Below are positions 18,424 through 27,102 of a stretch of DNA of 64,000 nt, one piece after another. This DNA comes from Enterococcus gilvus ATCC BAA-350 (GTDB taxonomy: Bacteria; Bacillota; Bacilli; Lactobacillales; Enterococcaceae): positions 1,317,501 to 1,381,500 of the forward strand of contig NZ_ASWH01000001.1 of assembly GCF_000407545.1 (NCBI RefSeq). Direction: 5' to 3'. The position numbers were made by a program, and so were the translations under genes. The notes under the pieces were generated by a model. The model searched no databases and was not told where the DNA came from. It saw only the letters and a program-made list of their open reading frames with translations. Each line of letters begins with the position of its first letter. Position 1 is the stretch's first letter.

Positions 18424-19158
18424 TCTTCTTTTTATCAGTGATAGCCATTTTTTATGGGTGTCCCGTAAAATAGGTGTTCGGATGTCATGGTTAGTTAGGC
18501 GATTGGGTATTAAATTTTTATCGGCTAATTCTGAAAAGAAAGTTGTGTAGTCTATTTGATGCCCTTCGATGCGTCTTTTTTTACATAATTCGTGTTGGCA
18601 CATATGGCTCTGCGGGAATCCTTTCGCAAGCAGAAATTCCTGCGCCACTTTCAAGCTGTTCTCAGAAGAGGCATCGATCATGTTCGTATCAATCAAAATA
18701 CCTTCTGGTTTTGATTGCAGAGAGTGGAACGTTCTCGCTTCAAGATTCAGCAAATGCACATAGTTATCAGTACAGAGACTGAGCTGTCCGCGTAAAGTAG
18801 TTGGAATCTGAATAAGCGGCAGACCACCAAGATAATTTTCTGCTACATAACCGCTCAACTGGCAAAGAAATTCATCCCCTAATCCGACAATTACATTTTC
18901 TTTCGTTATCTTTTGATCAGATAAAAATTGATATACTAGATTTGCGATAGCGGTAGTGTAGAGCGGTTCGTTCAATACAAGTGTTTGCACATCAAACCCC
19001 ATAATGGTTAAGTATTGAAGAACTTTTGCACCTTCCGCATCAAATGATTTTTTGTCACTTAATAAGACGATTTTTCTAGTTGACCACAACGAAGCAGCGT
19101 AACTGCCGATTGCAGCTATACCTTCTGATTTAACCATGATTTTCGGTACGTTATTCAT
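18421..19158 (-). CDS. truncated, divergent 3-dehydroquinate synthase-like protein
   Basis: The 245-residue product resembles the N-terminal NAD-binding half of AroB: a KIVLLSDKKSFD strand, then VIVGLGDEFLCQLSGYVAENYLGGLPLIQIPTTL, which lines up with the AroB GGGVxxDxxGFxAxxxxRGxxxxxxPTTL block. Key residues are changed: the GGG loop is GLGDE, the Asp after it is replaced, the RG is GG, and the Lys of the GGK motif is missing. The C-terminal metal-binding domain is largely absent (AroB is about 350-360 aa). It is probably not an active dehydroquinate synthase; a regulatory or decoy role is speculation. CTAGGAGG precedes the ATG. Its transcription is likely attenuated through a Phe/Tyr-rich leader peptide. 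Confidence 0.7.
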   Translation of the reverse strand: MNNVPKIMVKSEGIAAIGSYAASLWSTRKIVLLSDKKSFDAEGAKVLQYLTIMGFDVQTLVLNEPLYTTAIANLVYQFLSDQKITKENVIVGLGDEFLCQLSGYVAENYLGGLPLIQIPTTLRGQLSLCTDNYVHLLNLEARTFHSLQSKPEGILIDTNMIDASSENSLKVAQEFLLAKGFPQSHMCQHELCKKRRIEGHQIDYTTFFSELADKNLIPNRLTNHDIRTPILRDTHKKWLSLIKRR

Positions 19159-19286
19159 AAAATTTCCTCCTAGGTTTTTCTTCTTACTCTCGATTCGTTG
19201 CGATAAACGATTTTTTCTTCATGTTGTCCATTCGTTCAATAAGGAACATTTGGTCCTCGTGGTGCCGTTCTGTTACTTTGCCAAAG

Positions 19287-19328
19287 AAAAAACGCTCACT
19301 GCAGATATAAAAATCTACAGTGAGCGTT
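19287..19328 (-). terminator. intrinsic terminator in the leader of the AroB-like gene
   Basis: Read on the minus strand, GCTCACTGTAGAT (19325-19313) pairs with ATCTGCAGTGAGC (19306-19294) with one G-U pair, extended by AAC/GTT ends, followed by TTTTTT. It lies about 130 bp before the AroB-like start and about 210 nt into the transcript, the right place for an attenuator. Confidence 0.85.
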
Positions 19329-19346
19329 AACGGTACTAAAATAAAA

Positions 19347-19449
19347 GCCACTATAGATTTTCATCTATGCGGCAACAAGTCAGCGTAAAATGCCTTAGCC
19401 ATCATAGATACAAACGTAGGTGTCTGTATCCACGAATAGGAATACAAAC
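19347..19449 (-). promoter_or_regulatory. antiterminator chain: alternately pairing segments of a transcription attenuator
   Basis: Reading the minus strand there are seven successive segments. They are a (19449-19439), b (19431-19422), c (19415-19398), d (19373-19363), e (19358-19347), f (19325-19313) and g (19306-19294). Each complements the next: a GTTTGTATTCC with b GGATACAGAC; b with c GTTTGTATC; c ATCTATGATGGC with d GCCGCATAGAT; d with e ATCTATAGTGGC; e with f GCTCACTGTAGAT; f with g. Pairing a:b, c:d, e:f leaves g free and gives readthrough. Pairing b:c, d:e, f:g forms the terminator. Segment a begins at the base after the leader-peptide stop, so a ribosome sitting at the stop would cover it. 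Confidence 0.65.
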
Positions 19450-19506
19450 TCATCTAAAATAGCTAAAGTAAAAAGTATTCAGTTGTGCAGAGATTAATTG
19501 AGTCAT
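19450..19506 (-). CDS. 18-residue Phe/Tyr-rich leader peptide
   Basis: The peptide MTQLISAQLNTFYFSYFR starts with ATG at 19506, with TTTGGAGTG upstream, and stops with TGA at 19452-19450. Five of its last seven residues are Phe or Tyr. It lies about 33 nt into the transcript from a consensus promoter and directly before a chain of competing hairpins ending in a terminator. That is the classical layout of ribosome-mediated attenuation sensing the charged tRNAs of the enriched residues. The downstream gene is AroB-like, which fits an aromatic amino acid signal. Drug-induced stalling is the alternative. Confidence 0.65.
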   Translation of the reverse strand: MTQLISAQLNTFYFSYFR

Positions 19507-19545
19507 TCTAAACACTCCAAACTGATTTCGTATATGTTGTTGCTT

Positions 19546-19574
19546 ATTTTAGACACAAACTTACGAGTTGTCAA
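19546..19574 (-). promoter_or_regulatory. strong SigA promoter of the leader/AroB-like transcript
   Basis: On the minus strand TTGACA (19574-19569), a 17-bp spacer and TAAAAT (19551-19546) give a near-consensus promoter. It lies immediately after the mprF terminator. The transcript would start near 19539. Confidence 0.85.
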
Positions 19575-19576
19575 GA

Positions 19577-19606
19577 CAAAAAAAGCAACTTCGAAATCGA
19601 AGCTGC
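19577..19606 (-). terminator. terminator after mprF
   Basis: On the minus strand GCAGCTTCG pairs with CGAAGTTGC around a 4-nt loop, followed by seven T. The stem starts at the mprF stop codon. Confidence 0.85.
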
Positions 19607-22185
19607 TAATCTCTAAAAGTAAAACGTCGGAATCCGCGATATTTTTTATCCTCTTGCACAGGCGCATTATCCGTAATTAGTAAAGCAATCATTACGTAGC
19701 CGATCCAGCTATCACGTGAATACAATACATATTCTGGAATCCATTCGTTCGCATATTTATCTTTGTATTCTTTAAGTCCGCCGAATGAATAGAAGCGCGA
19801 TCCGAAATTATAGACTAAATAAGCGATCCGTTCTTGCGTGAAGCTTTTACGAGAAGTACCGACATTTGCTAAAGGAGCCATACCTAAATCAAAATACTCG
19901 ATTCCCATTTCATCACGCATATATTGAAATAAATTGATAAAAAGAAAATCCATCGTTCCGCCAGGTGCTTTCTCAGGGCTGTGTCTCATTAAGTCGATGG
20001 TCCCTATAGAATCTGTATAGGTCGGCATAAAATTCGCAAAGGCTACGATTTCTTTATCGCTATTTTTTATGACCGCGATTGGGGCACGTTGCAAATAGTC
20101 TTCTGAGAAGAAGCCTAAAGAGAATCCTTTTTCTTTACGACCATTGAGCCATTCATCGGAGATTGCCCGCAACGTCTTCATTGTTTCATCCGAAAACGGG
20201 GGAGTAAGGACATCAAATTGATACCCCTCTTTAAGAACCTTATTGAAACCAGAGCGCTGTCCCTTCATCTTCTTTCCGCTCAAAGTAAAATCAGGTAAAT
20301 GAACATGTGCTCGCTCACCGAACTTAATAAAATCATAGCCAAACTCATGAAGGATCATGACCATCTCTTCACTATTCTCATAAAAAACAGGTAAGTAATT
20401 GAACCGGTCAACCTCGTTTATCAAGGCCTCTGTCGCAGCAACAAAATCCTCATTTTTTCCGGAAGGATCACCCATAACTAAAATTTTGTTATTAAAAGTC
20501 GATAATTGGAAGAAGACAGTATCCTCTTCGCCATCATTGTAATAAAAAACTTTTTTGTCTTTTAAAAAGACCAATTGACTATCTGGATTGCCTCCGTAGG
20601 TTTCTAAAATATGCTGGACACGTGCTTCATCTAAAGGTTCACCGATTTGCGTGCGCTTATTTTTTAGGAAACGAATCAATAAAAGTATAATGAACGCTAC
20701 AATCAAAATCGCCACAAATCCTACGACCCAAATTTGTTCACTAGGGAATAGGAAAAATTCCGGTAGACGATGGCGATGATGGATTTTAGGACTGTTATAG
20801 ACACCGATGATGATGTACAAGAAGGTGAGTCCACCCATAATAAGGCCATCAATGGTCATCCACTCCGCAGAATAAACAAGCTGCTCCCTGAACAATTCAT
20901 TCTTAGAAAAAATAACAACTAATAAAACTAGTGCAAGGAAGAAGCCGGTAGAAAAACGAAATCCTGCAAGTAGTGAATACAAGAAGGTCAATGTCACGAT
21001 AATAATGGTAGGGAAGTAGGCACGTTTTACCCGTGCAGAAATTCCTCGACCAGAAACGATCAATAAGAATCCTAATAAAATTGCTGGAAAAACAACAATT
21101 ACTCGAGAGTGTATCGGATTAAGCTTTTGAAGAAAGGGCAGCCTTATAAAGGCTTCAGGAATAGTTGCTGATAAAACAAGCATGATCCCTGTGAAGTAAA
21201 GCAAGAAACTTTCAAGCTTATGAGCCAGCTCTCGTAATAGACCAACAGGAATTCCTTTGTAGCGTGTATTGATCGTAGTCCCAAGGTTTTTGAAAAATAA
21301 AATAAGTCCAATGGCAAAAGGAACCAAGTAATAAAATAGTCGGAAGAGCAACAACCATGCAACGACGGTTTCTCTTGGTGTTCCTAAAGCAGACAATCCA
21401 ATGATCATCATTAAGTCAAAACTACCTAATTCTCCTGGAATCATGGAAGCAATTCCGATTACCGTCGCAGCGATAAATAACGGAACAACATCACGAATAC
21501 TAACCTGAATCCCCATTAGGAACCCTGTTGAAAGGAAGCTGATTAATACACCGGTCCATTCAAGGAAGGAAGTTCCGATCAACTCAAGTCGGTGAGAACT
21601 TTTTAAATCCCCCAGATATTCTCCCTTTCCGAAAATACTTAGACAAAAAACAATCGGGAAGTATAATCCGCCGCCGATAAGCCAGATCCAATATTGACGC
21701 AAGTATTGATTATGATCATCAAACATAACCAAGAAGAAGGAGATCAGCGCATAGATCGATAACCCGGACATGGTAAAGACTAAAATTTTCGATAACGCCT
21801 GAACCACTTTTTTTCCAGAGGTCTGCTTGCCATAGAACTCTGAACGAAGACCCGCGCTAACGAATCCACCAAATCCCGCGATGTTATTTAATGTGTTGAC
21901 GAGCCAACTGGTTTCAAAAATGTACAGCTTTTTCGGCTTCTGCTCCAAAATGTTATTCAAAGTAAAATCGTAACCGATCATGGGTGTCACAGAGACAAGC
22001 CCGATCACAGCCATTAATAGAATATTCCATATACTGATATTGCTGAAAATGGTTGAGAGCTGGTCAAACGAAATTGTTTTTGCGATATTTGATAATTCGA
22101 ATAGGACAATAATAATAACTGAAATTAAAAAGATCATTTTAAATTTACTTAAATGTGTTTTAAACCATTCTACTAACTTTTCCAC
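19606..22185 (-). CDS. mprF: phosphatidylglycerol lysyltransferase/flippase MprF
   Basis: MprF transfers Lys (or other residues) from aminoacyl-tRNA to phosphatidylglycerol and flips the product outward, lowering surface negative charge and protecting against cationic peptides and daptomycin. The 859-residue protein has an N-terminal polytopic flippase region (about 1-510, some 14 hydrophobic segments, with GELGSFDLMMIIGLSALG) and a C-terminal cytoplasmic DUF2156 synthase domain (about 515-855, with FGERAHVHLPDFTLSGKKMKGQRSG, FANFMPTY and GGTMDFLFINLFQYM). I chose the GTG at 22185, 7 bp after AGAAGGAG; in-frame TTG codons at 22203 and 22188 are worse placed. The upstream hydrolase stops 4 bp before it, so the two are translationally linked. 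Confidence 0.93.
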   Translation of the reverse strand: MEKLVEWFKTHLSKFKMIFLISVIIIVLFELSNIAKTISFDQLSTIFSNISIWNILLMAVIGLVSVTPMIGYDFTLNNILEQKPKKLYIFETSWLVNTLNNIAGFGGFVSAGLRSEFYGKQTSGKKVVQALSKILVFTMSGLSIYALISFFLVMFDDHNQYLRQYWIWLIGGGLYFPIVFCLSIFGKGEYLGDLKSSHRLELIGTSFLEWTGVLISFLSTGFLMGIQVSIRDVVPLFIAATVIGIASMIPGELGSFDLMMIIGLSALGTPRETVVAWLLLFRLFYYLVPFAIGLILFFKNLGTTINTRYKGIPVGLLRELAHKLESFLLYFTGIMLVLSATIPEAFIRLPFLQKLNPIHSRVIVVFPAILLGFLLIVSGRGISARVKRAYFPTIIIVTLTFLYSLLAGFRFSTGFFLALVLLVVIFSKNELFREQLVYSAEWMTIDGLIMGGLTFLYIIIGVYNSPKIHHRHRLPEFFLFPSEQIWVVGFVAILIVAFIILLLIRFLKNKRTQIGEPLDEARVQHILETYGGNPDSQLVFLKDKKVFYYNDGEEDTVFFQLSTFNNKILVMGDPSGKNEDFVAATEALINEVDRFNYLPVFYENSEEMVMILHEFGYDFIKFGERAHVHLPDFTLSGKKMKGQRSGFNKVLKEGYQFDVLTPPFSDETMKTLRAISDEWLNGRKEKGFSLGFFSEDYLQRAPIAVIKNSDKEIVAFANFMPTYTDSIGTIDLMRHSPEKAPGGTMDFLFINLFQYMRDEMGIEYFDLGMAPLANVGTSRKSFTQERIAYLVYNFGSRFYSFGGLKEYKDKYANEWIPEYVLYSRDSWIGYVMIALLITDNAPVQEDKKYRGFRRFTFRD

Positions 22186-22189
22186 CAAA

Positions 22190-22912
22190 TCACTCCTTCT
22201 CAATTAGAAATTGTAAGACTTCCTGATTAAATCGCCCCGGATTCCTACGCGCAAACATATGTCCTTGCCCAGATACGATCGCAAAACTTGCATTTGGAAT
22301 CGAACGAGCAATATACATAGAATGCTGCGTTTTAATAGAATCGTGCTTCCCAACGATGACCAACGTAGGGGCTTGGATTTGATTTAAGTCTTCAGTGGTT
22401 AACCCAATATCACGGAAAAGCAAACGCAAGATCGGCAAAAAATTCCGCATGCCAGAATCGAAAAAGGCACCGATCCAAACAATGGCATATTGAATATAGC
22501 TCAATAGATGAGGAATCGCCCTTACGCCGCTGGGTACGGTGTTGCCTGCGTTCAAAATTAGATGATCAACTTTTTCCGGGTACAATCGTGCAAAGACCAT
22601 CGCCAAATTTGCACCATCACTGAAACCTAAGAAATCCGCATGGTCCAGATCCTCCTGATCCATGATCTCAGCAAGATCGTTTGCCATCAAATGAAAACTT
22701 GTTTCTTTTTGGGTATTTGTTGAGCGCCCATGGCCGCGGCTGTCTACAACATAAACATTAAAATGTTTACTGAAACTATTTAATTGCTTAGAAAAATACC
22801 TTCCGCTGCCGCCGTTGCCATGCAGTAGAAAAAGTGCGGGACCTTCGCCATATTTTTCATAATAAATTTCAGTATTATCACTCATGTGAGCAATTTTTTT
22901 CTCATTCTTCAC
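22190..22912 (-). CDS. alpha/beta hydrolase
   Basis: The 240-residue protein has the alpha/beta-hydrolase fold order: an oxyanion HGNGGSGRYF motif near residue 40, SRGHGRS near 70, the nucleophile elbow GFSDGANLA near 102 (Ser of G-x-S-x-G), the acid Asp in VGKHDSI near 192, and the catalytic His in GQGHMF near 218. It has no signal peptide. The substrate is unknown. I chose the GTG at 22912 with TAGGTGATG upstream; the longer frame to 22960 overlaps a TATACT -10-like sequence. Being upstream of and coupled to mprF suggests a link with lipid aminoacylation, such as hydrolysis of aminoacyl lipids, but this is inference. Confidence 0.85.
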   Translation of the reverse strand: MKNEKKIAHMSDNTEIYYEKYGEGPALFLLHGNGGSGRYFSKQLNSFSKHFNVYVVDSRGHGRSTNTQKETSFHLMANDLAEIMDQEDLDHADFLGFSDGANLAMVFARLYPEKVDHLILNAGNTVPSGVRAIPHLLSYIQYAIVWIGAFFDSGMRNFLPILRLLFRDIGLTTEDLNQIQAPTLVIVGKHDSIKTQHSMYIARSIPNASFAIVSGQGHMFARRNPGRFNQEVLQFLIEKE

Positions 22913-23096
22913 AACATCACCTACCAGTACCAAGTATACCGATTTTTTTAATTCTTGCACATTAATTTAATTGTCAGACATAATGAAAACTTCAGAATAA
23001 TTAATTAAATATAAAACTATCCATTAATACTTTCAAAAGTTCAGCCGACTCTTGTAGTATGTAGTAGAGAAAAAAGAAGATGGTTGGGCAGATTTT

Positions 23097-23732
23097 ATGT
23101 TGAAATTAATTGGAAAAATTTTAAAAGTAATTCTTACATTTGCGATTCTTGTTACTCTTGCAATAGCTGGACTATTTGCATTTCGAACATATACGACAAC
23201 AAAGACAATCAATAGCCATCGAGAAGATGTGCAGCTTCTAGCTGATCAAGCAGGTGTAGGGAACTACACGGATGTTATTTTGGGAATCATGTACACGGAA
23301 TCTAAAGGAAAAGGAACCGATTTGATGCAAAGTTCTGAAAGTGCCTATGGGAGCCGAGGAAAGATTTTGAGCCAACAAGAAAGTATCGAAAGCGGCGTGA
23401 AACACTTTGCCGAAAGCTATCAACAGGCAAAAGCGGCTGGTTGTGATCTGGATACGGCGATTCAAGCGTACAATTTCGGAACAAAATACATTCAATTCGT
23501 GAAAGAGCGTGGTGGAAAAAATAGCGTTGAACTTGCAGAAGAATACTCGCGAGATGTTCTTTCACCGGGGTATGGCAATGACCAGCAACACACGTATCGT
23601 TACATGCAAATGCAGTCGATAATGTACAATGGAGGTTATTTATATCAAAATGGCGGAAACATGTTCTACGCAGAAATTGTGCAAATGAACAAACGATTCA
23701 TTACATTCTTTCAAAGGTTTGAAAATAGTTAA
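23097..23732 (+). CDS. lysozyme-like murein hydrolase, membrane-anchored
   Basis: The 211-residue protein has one N-terminal transmembrane helix (about 5-30, IGKILKVILTFAILV) and an extracellular domain of the lysozyme-like (CwlT/PF13702) family: YTDVILGIMYTESKGKGTDLMQSSES carries the catalytic Glu, followed by AIQAYNFGTKYIQF. The single anchor puts the catalytic part outside the membrane, so local peptidoglycan cleavage is likely. The ATG at 23097 has only a weak GGTTGGGC ribosome binding site. It is divergent from the hydrolase-mprF unit and precedes dnaG. Confidence 0.82.
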   Translation: MLKLIGKILKVILTFAILVTLAIAGLFAFRTYTTTKTINSHREDVQLLADQAGVGNYTDVILGIMYTESKGKGTDLMQSSESAYGSRGKILSQQESIESGVKHFAESYQQAKAAGCDLDTAIQAYNFGTKYIQFVKERGGKNSVELAEEYSRDVLSPGYGNDQQHTYRYMQMQSIMYNGGYLYQNGGNMFYAEIVQMNKRFITFFQRFENS

Positions 23733-23749
23733 AACAATGAGCGGAAAGC

Positions 23750-23777
23750 TTGTAATAATAAAGAAATATGCTAAAAT
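23750..23777 (+). promoter_or_regulatory. dnaG-rpoD promoter
   Basis: TTGTAA (23750-23755), a 16-bp spacer and TAAAAT (23772-23777) preceded by TGC form a good SigA promoter with an extended -10. Confidence 0.65.
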
Positions 23778-23799
23778 GATAGACGTATAAGTTTGTCTA

Positions 23800-23842
23800 A
23801 AAAAATCGCGCTGATCGAAAGATGAATTAGGGCGATTTTTTA
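23800..23842 (+). promoter_or_regulatory. inverted repeat with T-run in the dnaG leader
   Basis: AAAAAATCGC (23800-23809) pairs with GCGATTTTTT (23832-23841) across a 22-nt loop. It lies just after the promoter and 40 bp before dnaG, so it could be a weak attenuator of the operon. The long loop makes strong termination uncertain. Confidence 0.4.
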
Positions 23843-23882
23843 CGGCTGTTATCATATTTTTGGGAATTGGGGTGAGGTTTTT

Positions 23883-25703
23883 TTGGCGCAAAGAATTCCC
23901 CAACATGTTATTGATGAGGTTCGTGAAAAAACAAATATTGTCGAAGTCATTGGTCAATATGTTCAGCTGAAAAAGTCTGGTAAAAATTATCTAGGCCTTT
24001 GTCCATTTCACGAAGAGAAGACTCCATCATTTTCAGTTGCAGAAGATAAGCAGATTTTTCATTGTTTTGGGTGCGGTAAAGGTGGAAATGTTTATACCTT
24101 TTTGCAAGAACTGGAAGGCATCAGTTTTCCGGAAGCTGTAAAAAAAGTTGCGGACTTAGAACAAATTCCGCTAGGTATTGAAATATCAAATGAACCGATC
24201 AGTCAAACCTCAACAGGACAGCAGCAACTGATTGCCTTGCATGAGCGGACACGCGACTTGTATCATCATTTGCTAGTGAACACAAAAGTAGGAGAAACGG
24301 CGTTGAGCTATCTCCATGAACGTGGATTAAGCGATGAGTTGATCAATGAATTCAAAATCGGTTTTGCACCTAGCCAAAGAGATTTTCTCGTGCAAATTGC
24401 GCAGCAGGATAAAGTGAGTGCTGATTTGATGGAACGCAGTGGGCTGTTTATTCGACGTGAAGACGGCAGTTTCAGTGATCGATTTTATCAAAGAGTCATG
24501 TTTCCATTGAATGATTTCCGCGGAAAGCCGATCGGATTTTCCGGTCGGATACTAAAAACCGAGGAGTATCCCGGGGACGATCAGCCAAAATATTTAAACT
24601 CCCCTGAAACGGAACTATTTAATAAACGTCAAGTTCTTTTTAACTTTGATAAAGCGCGAAATGAAATTCGGAAACAGGGCGAAGCAATTTTATTCGAGGG
24701 GTTCATGGATGTCTTAGCGGCTTGGCAAGCGGACATAAAAATTGGTTTGGCCTCTATGGGAACCAGCTTGACTGAACAACAAATTGCCTCCATCGAACGA
24801 ATAACAGGGCAAGTAGTGATCAGTTATGACGGTGATGATCCCGGACAGGCAGCCACTGACCGAGCCTTGTCGATTTTAGATGCACACAGCAGGCTAGGAC
24901 TTTCAGTCGTCACTGTACCAGAAAAACTCGATCCGGATGAGTACTTGCGGAAATACGGTGTGACTGAATTGCAAAATTTATTGCAGCATGGTCGTCAAAC
25001 GCCCTTCGCATTCAAGATGCATTATCGAAAAAAAGGATTAAACTTAGAGAATGAAGCGGATCGATTGAATTACTTGGATGTCGTGATGCAGGATTTAGCA
25101 AAAGTACAATCACCTGTCGAACAAGATTTATATCTAGGCCAGTTGGCAAACGACTTTCATTTAACAAGAGAGAGTTTGAAGCAGCAATTGCAGATGGTTC
25201 GGCAAACGATTCGTACAGAACGACGGCAACAACAGACAGTTCCTTCTCCAGCACCCGTTCAATCGGTTAGGAGAGTCGTAACAAAAGAAGAAAAAGCCGA
25301 AAGGATGCTGCTATACCGTAGTATGAATGAGAGTTCAGTTCGCGAGCAGCTGGTCCAGACGGATTTCCAATTCATTCATGATCATTATCAAGAATTGCTT
25401 CTTTACTTAGATAGTTATATGATGGTTCATGGAAATTTTATTTTAGCGGATTTTCTGAACTATTTGAAAGAGAACGAGATGAAGCAGTTAGCCATCGACA
25501 TCTCTATGATATCCATGTCAGAAGATAGTAACGAACGGGAAATTTATGATCTGATGCGTGTGATTTCTCAATCTGGCATTGCTGAAGAAATAAAACAACG
25601 ACGAAAAGAGCAGCTTGAGGCCAGGAAAAGCGGAAATCAACAGCGGGAACTAGAACTAACCATTCAAATTATCGAATTGACAAAACGCTTGAAACAAGCC
25701 TAG
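23883..25703 (+). CDS. dnaG: DNA primase DnaG
   Basis: DnaG makes RNA primers for replication. The 606-residue protein has the N-terminal CHC2 zinc domain (about 1-100: [13 protein letters not shown] and HCFGCGKGG), the catalytic core with the basic [23 protein letters not shown] motif and the TOPRIM acidic residues ([14 protein letters not shown], then [12 protein letters not shown]), and a helical C-terminal helicase-binding domain. It starts with TTG at 23883 after TTGGGGTGAGG. rpoD follows 22 bp later; the rpsU gene that begins this operon in Bacillus is absent here. Confidence 0.96.
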   Translation: MAQRIPQHVIDEVREKTNIVEVIGQYVQLKKSGKNYLGLCPFHEEKTPSFSVAEDKQIFHCFGCGKGGNVYTFLQELEGISFPEAVKKVADLEQIPLGIEISNEPISQTSTGQQQLIALHERTRDLYHHLLVNTKVGETALSYLHERGLSDELINEFKIGFAPSQRDFLVQIAQQDKVSADLMERSGLFIRREDGSFSDRFYQRVMFPLNDFRGKPIGFSGRILKTEEYPGDDQPKYLNSPETELFNKRQVLFNFDKARNEIRKQGEAILFEGFMDVLAAWQADIKIGLASMGTSLTEQQIASIERITGQVVISYDGDDPGQAATDRALSILDAHSRLGLSVVTVPEKLDPDEYLRKYGVTELQNLLQHGRQTPFAFKMHYRKKGLNLENEADRLNYLDVVMQDLAKVQSPVEQDLYLGQLANDFHLTRESLKQQLQMVRQTIRTERRQQQTVPSPAPVQSVRRVVTKEEKAERMLLYRSMNESSVREQLVQTDFQFIHDHYQELLLYLDSYMMVHGNFILADFLNYLKENEMKQLAIDISMISMSEDSNEREIYDLMRVISQSGIAEEIKQRRKEQLEARKSGNQQRELELTIQIIELTKRLKQA

Positions 25704-25725
25704 AAGTGAAAGGGGCATTTATTTT

Positions 25726-26835
25726 ATGGCAGATGTAAAAAATAACAAAGAGTACCAAAAAGCTTTAACAGCCTTCATTAAGGAGAAAAAACCACTAGGA
25801 CAGGTAGTTTATGACGAACTAACTAACCGTATGGCGACTCCTTACGAGTTAGGTGCAGAAGCGATGGATGAATTGATTCAAAAAATCGAAGATGCTGGAA
25901 TCAGCGTTGTAGATGAAAATGGTGAACCTTCTAAGGCGAGTTTGAAACGAAACGAAAAAACAGTAAAAGAAGCTCAAAAAGAAGATTTATCAGCCCCAAC
26001 AGGTGTTAAAATTAACGATCCAGTTCGTATGTATTTGAAAGAAATTGGTCGTGTATCGTTATTGACGGCTGAAGAAGAAGTAGAACTTGCTTTGTTGATC
26101 GAACAAGGAGATCAAGAAGCAAAACAACGTCTAGCGGAAGCTAACTTACGTTTAGTTGTAAGTATTGCCAAACGTTATGTTGGTCGTGGCATGCAATTTC
26201 TTGATTTGATTCAAGAAGGAAATATGGGTCTGATGAAGGCTGTTGAAAAATTTGACTACCGTAAAGGATTCAAATTCTCAACTTATGCTACTTGGTGGAT
26301 TCGCCAAGCGATTACTCGCGCGATTGCCGACCAAGCTCGGACGATTCGTATCCCGGTTCACATGGTTGAAACTATTAATAAATTGATCCGTGTTCAACGT
26401 CAATTGTTGCAAGATTTAGGACGCGAACCAACACCAGAGGAAATCGGTGCCGAAATGGACTTGCCGACTGAAAAAGTTCGCGAAATACTAAAGATTGCTC
26501 AAGAGCCTGTTTCTCTAGAAACGCCGATTGGTGAAGAAGATGACTCGCATTTAGGAGACTTTATCGAAGACCAAGAAGCAACAAGCCCTGCTGAGCATGC
26601 GGCATCAGAAATGTTAAAAGAACAATTAGAAGATGTATTAGATACATTGACTGATCGTGAAGAAAACGTATTGCGTTTGCGTTTTGGCTTAGATGATGGC
26701 AGAACTCGGACTTTGGAAGAAGTTGGACGCGTATTTGGAGTTACACGTGAGCGTATTCGACAAATCGAAGCAAAAGCATTACGTAAGTTACGCCACCCAT
26801 CACGTTCAAAACAGTTGAAAGACTTTTTAGAATAG
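25726..26835 (+). CDS. rpoD: RNA polymerase sigma factor RpoD (SigA)
   Basis: This is the housekeeping sigma factor. The 369-residue protein has region 1.1 (about 1-85), region 1.2 ([19 protein letters not shown]), region 2 ([21 protein letters not shown] and [14 protein letters not shown], which reads the -10), region 3, and region 4 ([27 protein letters not shown], the -35 helix-turn-helix), ending KQLKDFLE. It lacks the large non-conserved insert of enterobacterial sigma-70, as usual in Firmicutes. It lies downstream of dnaG and ends with a strong terminator. Confidence 0.97.
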   Translation: MADVKNNKEYQKALTAFIKEKKPLGQVVYDELTNRMATPYELGAEAMDELIQKIEDAGISVVDENGEPSKASLKRNEKTVKEAQKEDLSAPTGVKINDPVRMYLKEIGRVSLLTAEEEVELALLIEQGDQEAKQRLAEANLRLVVSIAKRYVGRGMQFLDLIQEGNMGLMKAVEKFDYRKGFKFSTYATWWIRQAITRAIADQARTIRIPVHMVETINKLIRVQRQLLQDLGREPTPEEIGAEMDLPTEKVREILKIAQEPVSLETPIGEEDDSHLGDFIEDQEATSPAEHAASEMLKEQLEDVLDTLTDREENVLRLRFGLDDGRTRTLEEVGRVFGVTRERIRQIEAKALRKLRHPSRSKQLKDFLE

Positions 26836-26843
26836 TCATTACT

Positions 26844-26878
26844 AAACTCTGCGAGAACCTTTCTCGCAGAGTTTTTCT
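26844..26878 (+). terminator. terminator after rpoD
   Basis: A perfect 14-bp stem (AAACTCTGCGAGAA / TTCTCGCAGAGTTT) with a 3-nt loop runs into TTTTT. Confidence 0.92.
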
Positions 26879-27042
26879 GTTTTATAAGACAACCTACGCC
26901 GTAATGCCAGACGCTAGGATAAAACTATTTTTCATAAGGAAAAACACGATTATCTTAACGAATTATTTGTGAATAACGAATCATGGAAGCTTCAAAAACC
27001 TGATTGAATTTATTATTTTTGATTAATTCACTCGAAAATCGC

Positions 27043-27071
27043 TTGGAACATCCCTAAACATATGATAGATT
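27043..27071 (+). promoter_or_regulatory. probable promoter of the zinc-ribbon protein gene
   Basis: TTGGAA (27043-27048), a 17-bp spacer and TAGATT (27066-27071) lie 31 bp before the start codon. Confidence 0.45.
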
Positions 27072-27102
27072 AAAGCATATGATTGAAAAGGAGCCGATTT
27101 CA

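Noticed and set aside
19240..19275. T-box-like motif (minus strand CGGCACCACG near the AroB-like leader)
   Set aside because: It resembles the UGGNACCGCG box, but the key U is C, it lies after the terminator and not before it, and no specifier stem is seen. The peptide attenuator explains the leader better.
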